This document shows positions 32,135 through 38,534 of a stretch of 38,534 bases of DNA, in pieces. The stretch comes from Thermoflexus hugenholtzii JAD2 (lineage in GTDB: Bacteria > Chloroflexota > Dehalococcoidia > SHYB01). The position numbers and the translations under genes were made by a program. The stretch's first letter is position 1. Each line of letters opens with the position of its first letter. The stretch spans positions 1 to 38,534 of the forward strand of contig CAMAVV010000001.1 of assembly GCA_945861815.1 (NCBI GenBank), written 5' to 3'. The notes under the pieces were generated by a model. It made no database searches and had not been told where the DNA came from. It saw nothing but the letters and a program-made list of their open reading frames with translations.

Positions 32135-32752
32135 TTGGCGATAAAGAGCAAACTGGCCCCTGTGAACGGTCATTCACTCACTGGCCGCCGGCAAGAGATT
32201 ATCGAAAAGGCAGCGCGGCAGTTCCGAGAGAGAAGCTATGCGGCTACGAGCATGGCCGATATCGCCTCTCTCGTCGGCATGAACAAGAGCGGGCTCTACA
32301 ACCACATCGCTCGCAAACAGGAAATTCTGGAGCACGTCGCCGATGTCGCGATCGCCTACCTCAAGAAGACGACGGAGGAGATGGAGCAGATCAGCGCGAA
32401 CGAGCCCGAAGCGTTGATCGCCTTTGCCGTCCAGCGGCGTGTCGAGTTTGCCTGCGAGCACGCAGATGTCGTGGCAGTCCTCACGAAAGACAGGCATCAC
32501 CTCGAGCCGCTCCGCCTCCGCGCCGTCACGACGCTCCATCAAAAATATCGCAGGCTGATCCGCGACGCGGTCGTTGTGGGCATAGCGAAGAAGATCTTCG
32601 CAACGACGAACGCCAGTCTTGCGACACATTCCGTCATGGGGATGACGAACTGGGTCTACGAGTGGTACGACCCATCCGGGGCGCTTTCGCCCCGAGAGCT
32701 GGGCGAATCCCTGGCGCGCCTCTTCATGGATGGGCTGCGCGCGCGACGCTAG
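32135..32752 (+). CDS. TetR/AcrR family transcriptional regulator
   Basis: A 205-residue regulator. The N-terminal HTH runs from GRRQEIIEKAARQFRERSY through ATSMADIASLVGMNKSGLYNHIARKQEIL, the standard TetR recognition helix pattern. The rest is the helical ligand-binding domain. The start is uncertain: TTG 32135, or GTG 32162, which would begin MNGHSLTGRR and lies on a second operator-like palindrome. The gene is divergent from the SBP-headed run, whose promoter carries a TetR-type palindrome, so it likely represses that run and possibly itself. An acyl-CoA or acid ligand is plausible by context. Its 3' end overlaps the endonuclease V gene end by 4 bp. Confidence 0.93.
   Translation: MAIKSKLAPVNGHSLTGRRQEIIEKAARQFRERSYAATSMADIASLVGMNKSGLYNHIARKQEILEHVADVAIAYLKKTTEEMEQISANEPEALIAFAVQRRVEFACEHADVVAVLTKDRHHLEPLRLRAVTTLHQKYRRLIRDAVVVGIAKKIFATTNASLATHSVMGMTNWVYEWYDPSGALSPRELGESLARLFMDGLRARR
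32162..32177. promoter_or_regulatory. Second TetR-type operator candidate
   Basis: GTGAACG-GT-CATTCAC has the same 7-2-7 layout as the palindrome at 31933-31948 with one mismatch (core TGAACG-N2-CRTTCA). It lies at the 5' end of the TetR frame, consistent with autoregulation or a downstream roadblock. Confidence 0.5.
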
Positions 32753-33441
32753 AACAGCCGGTTTCCTAGCCCCTTCAGCAGCGCCGTCGCCGTTTGGTGC
32801 GCAAGCCGCGTCGGTTCAGGCAGGCGATACTGCGTCGCACACGCCGTCACCCACGCGATTGCCGTCGGCAGATCGATGTGATGGCCCGGTGAGACGTAGA
32901 CTGGCGTTACCCCATCGCGTGTGCGCACCGCCGCGCCGATCGTCTCGCCCTTGTCCGTAAGCGCCGCCATTGCGCCCTTCTTTTCGCCGAGCTTCCCATA
33001 GCGCCCGGTGAGGATCGACTTTCCGCAGCCGATGGCCGGAACGTCCAACAGCAGACCTAGGTGACAGGCGATGCCGAACCTTCGCGGATGCGCTATCCCC
33101 TGGCCGTCAACCATCAGCAGGTCCGGCGCGTGCGTCAGTTTTTCGAATGCTTTCAATAGGAGAGGCGTCTCGCGAAATGAAAGAAGCCCTGGCACATACG
33201 GAAACGCGGGTGTCTCTTGCACGCTCGCCACTTCGACGACGGTGAGCGCGGGATAGGTCAGCACCACAACAACTGCGCGAACCTTTCCCTCGGCATCGAC
33301 CCCTGATACGTCTGTCCCTGCGATGCGGCGCACGCGCTCCGGCAGGCGGTTCTTTCGCACAACCTTTGATGCAAGCTCACGCTGAAGAGCGATCGCCTCC
33401 GTGGGCGTGAGCGCCCACGAATGAATCTGGCGCGCAATCAT
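32749..33441 (-). CDS. nfi: Endonuclease V
   Basis: A 230-residue DNA repair nuclease that cuts one base past deaminated bases such as hypoxanthine. Catalytic acidic residues are visible in AGTDVSG (Asp), YVPGLLSFRE (Glu) and LMVDGQGIAHPRRFGIACH (Asp). GCGKSIL and the C-terminal VSPGHHIDLPTA are family marks. The PYVPG wedge motif that separates strands is intact. It is transcribed convergently with the TetR gene and downstream of the thiolase gene; no functional link to the neighbours is evident. Confidence 0.95.
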   Translation of the reverse strand: MIARQIHSWALTPTEAIALQRELASKVVRKNRLPERVRRIAGTDVSGVDAEGKVRAVVVVLTYPALTVVEVASVQETPAFPYVPGLLSFRETPLLLKAFEKLTHAPDLLMVDGQGIAHPRRFGIACHLGLLLDVPAIGCGKSILTGRYGKLGEKKGAMAALTDKGETIGAAVRTRDGVTPVYVSPGHHIDLPTAIAWVTACATQYRLPEPTRLAHQTATALLKGLGNRLF

Positions 33442-33505
33442 GCGGGAAGGATAGCACGGCTGACGCGGCCTGGGCTAAATGCGGACAAAGGACAAGAGAG
33501 CAGTC

Positions 33506-34690
33506 CTACTTCGTGTCCGCCCTGCCGACGATGGAGACGCCGCACGCGAAGGAGCCGGGGACGCCGCCCAGGCTGTGGGTCAGGCCCAGCTTCGCATCCT
33601 TGATCTGGCGGGGCCCCGCCTTGCCCTGGAGCTGCTTATACGTCTCGTAAATCATCCGGATGCCGCTCGCGCCGATGGGATGGCCGAAGCACTTCAGTCC
33701 GCCGTCGGGGTTCACCGGCAGTTCGCCCTCGAGGGTGAACGTGCCGTTAGCCACGTCCGCCGTGCCTTTGCCGCGCGGGGCGAGTTGCAGGTCTTCGTAG
33801 GTGATGAGTTCAGTGATGGTGAAGCAATCGTGCAGCTCCACCAGGCTCAGCTCTTTGCGCGGGTTGGTGATTCCGGCCTCGTGGTATGCCTGGGTGGCGG
33901 CGTGGTACGTCTCCGGGAAGGCGGTGAAGTCGTAGTCGTCTTGCAGCATTCCCTGGTCGCCGCCGACGGCGAGGCCGAGGCCTTTGACCAGTACATAGTC
34001 GTGGCGGATGCTCTTCGCGATCTCCGGGCGCGTGATGATCGCCGCCGCCGCGCCGTCGCTTACGCCACAGCAATCGAAGAGGCTCAGGGGCGACGCGATG
34101 ACAGGCGAGCGAAGGGCCTGCTCCAGGGTGATTTCCTTCTGGAAGTGCGCCTTAGGGCTGAGGCTGCCGTTGTGGTGATTCTTCACCGCGATCTGCGCCA
34201 GGAACTCTTTCCCCTTCTCCGTCGTCAGGCCATATTTCTGGAAATAAGCCGTCGCCGACATCGCGAACGACGCCGGTGGCCCGGCAGGAGTTTCGACGTT
34301 CGCGTTGGGGAGGATGTTCAGCGAGCCAAGGCCCGTATACCCGGTGTCCTTGAGCTTCTCCACGCCTGCGACAAGGACCATGTCGTAGATGCCGGCAGCG
34401 ACGGCGTAACAGGCGTTGCGAAAGGCGTCGACGCCTGTGGCGCAAAGATTCTCGACCCGGGAGATCGGGAGATAGGGGAGCTTGAGCGACCGGGCGAGAA
34501 GCTGGCCGCTGAAGGCCGTCGATTGCGTCCCCAGCCATGCCGCCTTGATATCCTTCGGCTCCACCTTCGCATCCGCATAGGCCTCGTAGACCGCTTCGAT
34601 CAGCAGGTCAGTGGCGCTGACATTCCACCTCTCGCCAAACTTCGTGCACCCCATCCCTATGATGGCGACCCGGTTTTTGATGCCTTCCAT
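33506..34690 (-). CDS. Thiolase family protein, SCP-x-like acetyl-CoA acyltransferase
   Basis: A 394-residue thiolase-fold protein. The nucleophile Cys lies in SRVENLCATG (about residue 85), followed by ELHDCFTITE and GHPIGASGIRM (His). The C-terminus has HSLGGVPGSFACG instead of the second catalytic Cys motif of ordinary thiolases. This is the SCP-x/non-specific lipid-transfer thiolase subgroup that includes BbsB and steroid side-chain enzymes, often working with a DUF35 partner. It likely cleaves or forms a branched or bulky 3-ketoacyl-CoA. It stands between MarR and endonuclease V with its own promoter-like sequence upstream. Confidence 0.92.
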   Translation of the reverse strand: MEGIKNRVAIIGMGCTKFGERWNVSATDLLIEAVYEAYADAKVEPKDIKAAWLGTQSTAFSGQLLARSLKLPYLPISRVENLCATGVDAFRNACYAVAAGIYDMVLVAGVEKLKDTGYTGLGSLNILPNANVETPAGPPASFAMSATAYFQKYGLTTEKGKEFLAQIAVKNHHNGSLSPKAHFQKEITLEQALRSPVIASPLSLFDCCGVSDGAAAAIITRPEIAKSIRHDYVLVKGLGLAVGGDQGMLQDDYDFTAFPETYHAATQAYHEAGITNPRKELSLVELHDCFTITELITYEDLQLAPRGKGTADVANGTFTLEGELPVNPDGGLKCFGHPIGASGIRMIYETYKQLQGKAGPRQIKDAKLGLTHSLGGVPGSFACGVSIVGRADTK

Positions 34691-34807
34691 GGAGCGGTCT
34701 CCCTTGCGTAGGTGTGAGAGGTCTCTGACGCGATGGTGTGCAACGAATGGAGCGGAAGGATAGCAGGAAAAAACGAAAGGAGGATATTTATAAGCGCTAC
34801 GTTGACT

Positions 34808-34834
34808 CTAATAGGAAAAGCGGCAACATGTCAA
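34808..34834 (-). promoter_or_regulatory. Possible promoter of the thiolase gene
   Basis: TTGACA (34829-34834) and TATTAG (34808-34813) with a short 15-bp spacer lie in the 202-bp gap upstream of the thiolase. The -35 context, CATGTCAATC on the plus strand, is identical to that of the SBP promoter. Confidence 0.4.
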
Positions 34835-34892
34835 TCTCCAAAAGGTTCGTTTTGCAAACTATCGCCCTTCCTGGATAGGCACGCGGCAGCCC

Positions 34893-35342
34893 CTACCGCA
34901 TCTTCGTCTCAACCGTCTGGCGCAGGGTGAGCAGCAGATTGTTGAGCGCCGTCGCATCCTCCGGATCCAAATACTGCGTCAGTTGTCGGGAGCGGGCGAT
35001 GGCGCGCCGGTGCACCTCGGCCTCCAGCTTCCGACCTTTGGGTGTGAGCTTGACGAGGATGGTACGACGGTTCTTCGCATCCTGGTGGCGCTCCGCCAGC
35101 CCGCGCGCCACCAGCCGGTCCACGAGTCCCGTCGCCGCTCCGCGAGTGGCTCCCGCCACGCCTGCCACCTCGGTCATCGTCAGGGGGCGCTCTCGCATGC
35201 CGCGCAAGATGTTCAGCTGGCCGATGGTGAGCGATTCGATCGCATTGGCCCCTTCGAACTCGGAAGCGAGGAAGCGGTTGATGCGCCACCAGGTCTGCAC
35301 CAATTGATCGTCCAGCGTCTGTCCCGCTCTTGCAAATCTCAC
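34893..35342 (-). CDS. MarR family transcriptional regulator
   Basis: A 149-residue winged-helix regulator: ANAIESLTIGQLNILRGMRERP, the HTH LTMTEVAGVAGATRGAATGLVDRLVARGL and the wing ERHQDAKNRRTILVKLTPKGRKL. The start is GTG 35342, with AGGGG 5 bp upstream. The open frame runs nearly 2 kb further upstream, but that part is antisense to a real amidohydrolase gene and is rejected. The gene is divergent from the amidohydrolase-MFS pair, and a 23-bp palindrome lies in the shared region, so it probably controls those genes and itself. MarR proteins commonly sense aromatic acids or their CoA esters. Confidence 0.9.
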   Translation of the reverse strand: MRFARAGQTLDDQLVQTWWRINRFLASEFEGANAIESLTIGQLNILRGMRERPLTMTEVAGVAGATRGAATGLVDRLVARGLAERHQDAKNRRTILVKLTPKGRKLEAEVHRRAIARSRQLTQYLDPEDATALNNLLLTLRQTVETKMR

Positions 35343-35353
35343 TTTAGCCCCTA

Positions 35354-35376
35354 AACAATTGAGACTCTTGACTGTT
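35354..35376. promoter_or_regulatory. Probable MarR operator, 23-bp imperfect palindrome
   Basis: Arms AACAATTGAGA and TCTTGACTGTT flank one central base, with 8 of 11 positions symmetric. The site is 11 bp upstream of the marR GTG and 86 bp upstream of the divergent amidohydrolase ATG. Size and position suit a MarR dimer. Confidence 0.5.
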
Positions 35377-35462
35377 ATGGTACTATGGCTGCCGACGGTA
35401 TGCCAGCGGAACGTGCGTTGATTGTACTGTCTGCATCTCACACCGCAAGGGAGACCTCCGCG

Positions 35463-36584
35463 ATGACCCAGCAGAAGTTTGTCGATGTCGATACTCACAT
35501 GATCGAGCCGCGGGATCTGTGGACGCTGCAGATGGACAAGAAATACCGCGATCGCGCCCCGCGTATCATCACAAATCCCAAGGGACTCCGAGGCGACCAT
35601 GTTATCGTCGAAGGCATCGCCCCATTCAGCGCGGTCGCCGGCAGCTTCCTCGGACAGCTGCGGAAGCCAAGCCAATACGATAGATACGTGCAGACGACAA
35701 AGGTGGAGGACGTGCGCCCCGGCGCGTGGGACCCCGCCTCCCGCATCAAAGACATGGCGGTGGACGGCATCGCCGCAGGTGTCGCTTATCCCACAAACGC
35801 CGCCCCGTTCTTCAGCCTTCGCGACCCGCTCTTTCAAGGGGCGGTCCTTCGCACCTATAACGACTGGCTCGCTGAGTTCACCGCCCATGACCGCTCTCGC
35901 CTCGGCGGCGCCGGCATGGTGCCCATCATCGATGTGAAAGCCGCCGTGAAAGAGGTTCAGCGCATCAAGAAGATCGGTCTCAACGCCGGACTTGTGCCTG
36001 CCACCAACATCGGCGATGTCAGCTTTGGCCACCCCCAGTACGAGCCTCTCTGGGCCGCCTATGAGGACGCCGATCTGCCCATCACCTTCCATACCTTTAA
36101 CGGCGATTGGTGGTGGCAGCGCGGCGAGGGCAAGATCTTCAATCTCTATGTCGGCCTGGCCTGCATGGACTTCCCTGTGCGCCGCAGCATCACCGAAATG
36201 ATGTTCGCTGGCGTCTTCGACCGCCATCCCAAGCTCAAAGTGACCATCATCGAGTTCCACGCCGGCTGGGTGCCCCACTGGATCTGGCTCTCCGATTACT
36301 GGGCCTATCACCGCCCGCCGACGCCCAAGATCAAGCTGAAGCCCAGCGAATACTTCAAGCGCAATATGTGGGTCGCATTCATCGATGACCCGGTCTCCGT
36401 CGAGGTTGCGCACCTTATCGGCGAAGATCGCCTGATGTGGTCCAGCGACTATCCCCATGTCGAAAGCCTCTGGCCCCACTCGAAGAAGATTGTCGACAAG
36501 CTCTTCGCGGGCAAGTCCGCCGCACTGCGCCAGAAGATCACCCACGATAACGCCAAGAAGCTCTATGGCTTCAAGGCAGCCTAG
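35463..36584 (+). CDS. Amidohydrolase-2 family metal-dependent hydrolase, copy 3
   Basis: A 373-residue TIM-barrel protein related to the two copies at 5.9-8.1 kb but more distant: VDVDTHMIEPRDLW at the N-terminus, ITFHTFNGDWWW, IIEFHAGWVPHW and MWSSDYPHVESLWPHS. Unlike the other two, it keeps a His in the strand-6 segment (EFHAGW), so its metal site looks more complete. The ATG at 35463 is chosen for the upstream GGGAGACC and because it places DTH at the usual distance from the N-terminus; the frame is open to 35385. The MFS transporter gene follows 84 bp downstream, suggesting uptake and use of one substrate. Confidence 0.9.
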   Translation: MTQQKFVDVDTHMIEPRDLWTLQMDKKYRDRAPRIITNPKGLRGDHVIVEGIAPFSAVAGSFLGQLRKPSQYDRYVQTTKVEDVRPGAWDPASRIKDMAVDGIAAGVAYPTNAAPFFSLRDPLFQGAVLRTYNDWLAEFTAHDRSRLGGAGMVPIIDVKAAVKEVQRIKKIGLNAGLVPATNIGDVSFGHPQYEPLWAAYEDADLPITFHTFNGDWWWQRGEGKIFNLYVGLACMDFPVRRSITEMMFAGVFDRHPKLKVTIIEFHAGWVPHWIWLSDYWAYHRPPTPKIKLKPSEYFKRNMWVAFIDDPVSVEVAHLIGEDRLMWSSDYPHVESLWPHSKKIVDKLFAGKSAALRQKITHDNAKKLYGFKAA

Positions 36585-36668
36585 GCGTGCCGTCGCGCCC
36601 GCATAGACTGTAGCCTGCCACGTGCCTCTTTCCATAGCCGAGTTGCGCGCTCTCGTTGAGGGGCCTGC

Positions 36669-38006
36669 ATGACTGAACATCCCAAGGTTGTGCAGGACCC
36701 TCCTCTTCGTCTTCCCTTTTATTACGGCTGGGCCATCGTCGCAGTGGCCTCTGTCAGCAACCTGGGCCTTGCGCCGCTCACGCCCCTTGTCTTCTCCTTC
36801 TTCGTCAAGCCGATGTCGGAGGACTTGGGCTGGAGCCTTAGCGCCATGTCCATCGCCTACTCCATCCGCTATCTCGCCGGCGGGCTGGCTTCCCCCTTCC
36901 TCGGCAGGCTCGTCGATCGCCACGGCTCCCGCTGGCTTGGCGTGGTCGCCGGACTCATCGGCACAGGAGCGCTGATCGGATTTTCGGCCGTTCACGATCT
37001 CTGGGTCTTCTATCTCCTCTGGGGCATCGTTGGCATATGCGGCATCGGAGGAGGTCCGGGCGCTCACCTGCTGACCATGGTGCCCGTCGCCAAGTGGTTC
37101 GTGGCCAGCCGTGGCCGGGCTATGGCCGTCACCGGAGGCGCTGTTGCCCTGGGCGCGGCCATCAGCATCCCGATTGCCCGGTGGCTCATCGATGCCCATG
37201 GCTGGCGAACGGCCTGGTTCGTCTTTGCCCTCGCCTTCTTTGTGCTGACCGTGCCCCTCTTTGCTCTCTTCATGCGGCGCGCTCCGGAGGACTTTGGCCT
37301 CCAGCCTCCCCAGCCGGGCACGGCTTCATTCGGCTCTGCGAAGGCCACGGCCTCTGCTCCGGCTCCGGAAGTCCATTGGACGGCTGGCGAGGCGATGAGA
37401 ACGCGAACGCTCTGGCAAGTCCTCATCGCCTTCTCGCTGATTGGATTTTCGATGAGCGGGATGGTGATCTACCGGACGGCCTTTTGGGAGGATGTGGGCA
37501 TTGAGCCGAATCTCTTGGCCTTTTCTACCGCCCTCGATCCCTTCATGGTCGTCATCGCTGGTCTTGCCTTCGGCGTCTTCGCCGAGCGCATCGGCCCCCA
37601 GCGCCTTGGCCTTCTCGCGGCGGGCGGCTATGGACTCGCGATGCTCCCCATGATCTTTGCCACGGACTCCGCCGCCGTCGTTCTTGCCCACAACTTCATG
37701 CTCGGCTTCTTCAGCGGTCCCTATATGGCGACCCACAACACCATATGGCCGGCCTATTTTGGCAGACGATTCCTTGGCTCGATCCAAGGCATCGCTATCC
37801 CCTTCACGATCTTCTGGGTCGCCATCGGCGGCCCAGTCTACGGGCTCTTTTTGGATGCCGGCGTCAACCCCAGAATCATGTGGACCGTCTCCCTCGTCCT
37901 CTGCGCCATCGCCGCCTTCCTCCTCTACACTGCCAAGCGCCCAAGCCCGCGCTTTAGGGATGCAGGCACCGGCCGAGTTTTACGTACAATGGGTCGCGAG
38001 AAATAG
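36669..38006 (+). CDS. MFS transporter (OxlT/monocarboxylate-type)
   Basis: A 445-residue integral membrane protein with about 12 hydrophobic segments and a soluble loop in the middle (about residues 210-240). FYYGWAIVAVASVSN at the N-terminus and GGLASPFLGRLVDRHGSR (MFS motif A) place it in the oxalate/formate-monocarboxylate branch. It would move an organic acid across the cytoplasmic membrane by gradient. The ATG has GAGGGG upstream. It follows amidohydrolase copy 3 and lies on the same strand, so both may be under MarR control. Confidence 0.92.
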   Translation: MTEHPKVVQDPPLRLPFYYGWAIVAVASVSNLGLAPLTPLVFSFFVKPMSEDLGWSLSAMSIAYSIRYLAGGLASPFLGRLVDRHGSRWLGVVAGLIGTGALIGFSAVHDLWVFYLLWGIVGICGIGGGPGAHLLTMVPVAKWFVASRGRAMAVTGGAVALGAAISIPIARWLIDAHGWRTAWFVFALAFFVLTVPLFALFMRRAPEDFGLQPPQPGTASFGSAKATASAPAPEVHWTAGEAMRTRTLWQVLIAFSLIGFSMSGMVIYRTAFWEDVGIEPNLLAFSTALDPFMVVIAGLAFGVFAERIGPQRLGLLAAGGYGLAMLPMIFATDSAAVVLAHNFMLGFFSGPYMATHNTIWPAYFGRRFLGSIQGIAIPFTIFWVAIGGPVYGLFLDAGVNPRIMWTVSLVLCAIAAFLLYTAKRPSPRFRDAGTGRVLRTMGREK

Positions 38007-38099
38007 GTAACTACCTGTCCAAATTTAAGTGGGGCACACCAAATTATTGGTACGATCAGTCCTACCTCTTTGGATACTAAAGTAGGAGCTTAGCAACCA

Positions 38100-38402
38100 T
38101 TGCACCAAGGATTAGCATCAAGTTCAATCAGCGACCTGGTTTTTTTGGGATTGCTCTTTGGGGCAATGGCTTTTTGCCCGTGGTTTCTGGGCACGGTCCT
38201 ACACGCTCGCCACCTTCAGGGCAGAAGAATCCCTGATGGAATCGACTGGATGCTAGGTCGAGTGAAGCCATCAGAGAAAGCTCTCGATATCCGTTATCAG
38301 ATTCAAATAATTCGGTTAATAGCGCTCGTGTTCTGGTTGGCGTTTGTCGCTGGCTATGCACAGTGGGTCTGGCGGGAAATCGCAAATAGAGGTGGCTCCG
38401 TT
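38100..38402 (+). pseudogene. Small membrane protein of unknown function, 3' end replaced by IS
   Basis: The frame starts at TTG 38100 with AGGAG 11 bp upstream. It has two hydrophobic helices: DLVFLGLLFGAMAFCPWFLG near the N-terminus and IIRLIALVFWLAFVAGYAQWV near residues 70-90. No family was recognised. After about residue 101 the sequence enters what appears to be IS DNA; the frame runs on to 38489 only through that foreign part. The original C-terminus is therefore missing. The start codon and the exact IS junction are uncertain. Confidence 0.5.
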
Positions 38403-38534
38403 TGTCTGAACAGCGTGACCCGGCGTGATAAGTGGAATCATGCTGCGGTGTTGTGGGCTGCCGCGGGCGCGGGCAGCGACCTGGCGTAGCACTCGTCCGG
38501 GGTCATCCCGCCAAGACTCGAATGAGGCCTCCGG
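38403..38534 (-). mobile_element. End of a second, different IS3-like element, cut by the window edge
   Basis: Minus-strand coding here ends as an IS3-type OrfB. A TG at 38403 is a plausible element end (TGTCTGAACAGCG), but the other end is outside the window, so the terminal repeat cannot be confirmed. It is not a copy of the left-hand IS: neither the end nor the OrfB tail matches. Confidence 0.6.
38438..38534 (-). CDS. IS3-family transposase OrfB, C-terminal fragment
   Basis: The minus-strand frame from the window edge reads RRPHSSLGGMTPDECYARS, then PAPAAAHNTAA and TGA (38438-38440). The (R)RPHSSLGGMTPDE block is the usual C-terminal signature of IS3-family DDE transposases. Only about 31 residues are inside the window; the catalytic part lies beyond the edge. 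Confidence 0.8.
   Translation of the reverse strand, partial: RRPHSSLGGMTPDECYARSLPAPAAAHNTAA

Noticed and set aside
35343..37199. Long minus-strand open frame continuous with MarR (would give a 768-residue protein)
   Set aside because: The extra part is antisense to a well-supported amidohydrolase and MFS transporter, is low in recognisable motifs, and MarR has its own GTG start with AGGGG at ideal spacing.
1..38534. The two edge IS elements as ends of one composite transposon
   Set aside because: The right-hand transposase tail (RPHSSLGGMTPDE) and its likely end sequence differ from the left-hand IS, so they are different elements.

Overview
The window is a GC-rich bacterial segment that reads like a member of the Chloroflexota, plausibly the Dehalococcoidia/SAR202 side of that phylum. 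The support is indirect. It has a lipoprotein with a long Pro-Thr-Ala linker, as is common in Chloroflexota substrate-binding proteins. It also has large in-genome expansions of CaiB/BaiF CoA-transferases, short-chain dehydrogenases, amidohydrolase-2 proteins and a luciferase-like monooxygenase. No rRNA or other strong taxonomic marker is present. Both ends lie in insertion-sequence DNA: a complete IS3-family element starts at base 1 and a fragment of a different IS3-like element runs off the right end. The window is therefore probably a contig broken at repeats.

Left part (1-4.7 kb): an IS407-group IS with a -1 frameshift site has cut the 3' end off a DpnIIB-like adenine methyltransferase gene. 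A strong terminator follows, then dppF/dppD-type peptide-transporter ATPases on the minus strand, behind tRNA-Lys(CTT) and tRNA-Leu(TAG). From 4.8 to 10 kb the minus strand carries a tautomerase, two SDRs, two amidohydrolase-2 paralogs and a luciferase-like monooxygenase, which looks like a catabolic unit. From 10 to 18.2 kb come mostly housekeeping genes: htpX, a HAD phosphatase, an MBL hydrolase with an M16 peptidase (plus strand), a DUF35 acyl-CoA-associated protein, a histone-H1-like protein, glmS, plsC and cmk.

The most distinctive region is 18.2-31.9 kb: eleven colinear minus-strand genes in the order lipoprotein SBP, crotonase, acyl-CoA dehydrogenase, six family III CoA-transferases, crotonase, acyl-CoA dehydrogenase. 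The six CoA-transferases fall into two sequence classes that alternate strictly (B-A-B-A-B-A), with 3, 5 and 8 bp inside each B-A pair. This looks like three heteromeric CoA-transferases made by duplication of a pair. All A members keep the catalytic-Asp position, while the B members have Glu, Asp and Leu there. The run starts at a good sigma70-like promoter with a 7-2-7 palindrome just downstream of its -10, facing a divergent TetR gene. The terminal acyl-CoA dehydrogenase is interrupted by an in-frame TAG beside its catalytic Glu, and both crotonases lack the two canonical Glu residues.

Right part (32-38.5 kb): TetR regulator, endonuclease V, an SCP-x-like thiolase, a MarR regulator with a palindrome in its divergent promoter region, a third amidohydrolase-2 paralog, an MFS transporter, and a small membrane-protein gene that appears cut by the right-hand IS. 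Taken together (CoA-transferase pairs, dehydrogenases, crotonases, SDR pair, thiolase, DUF35), the parts list resembles a benzylsuccinate-type (Bbs) beta-oxidation route. The substrate cannot be read from the sequence.
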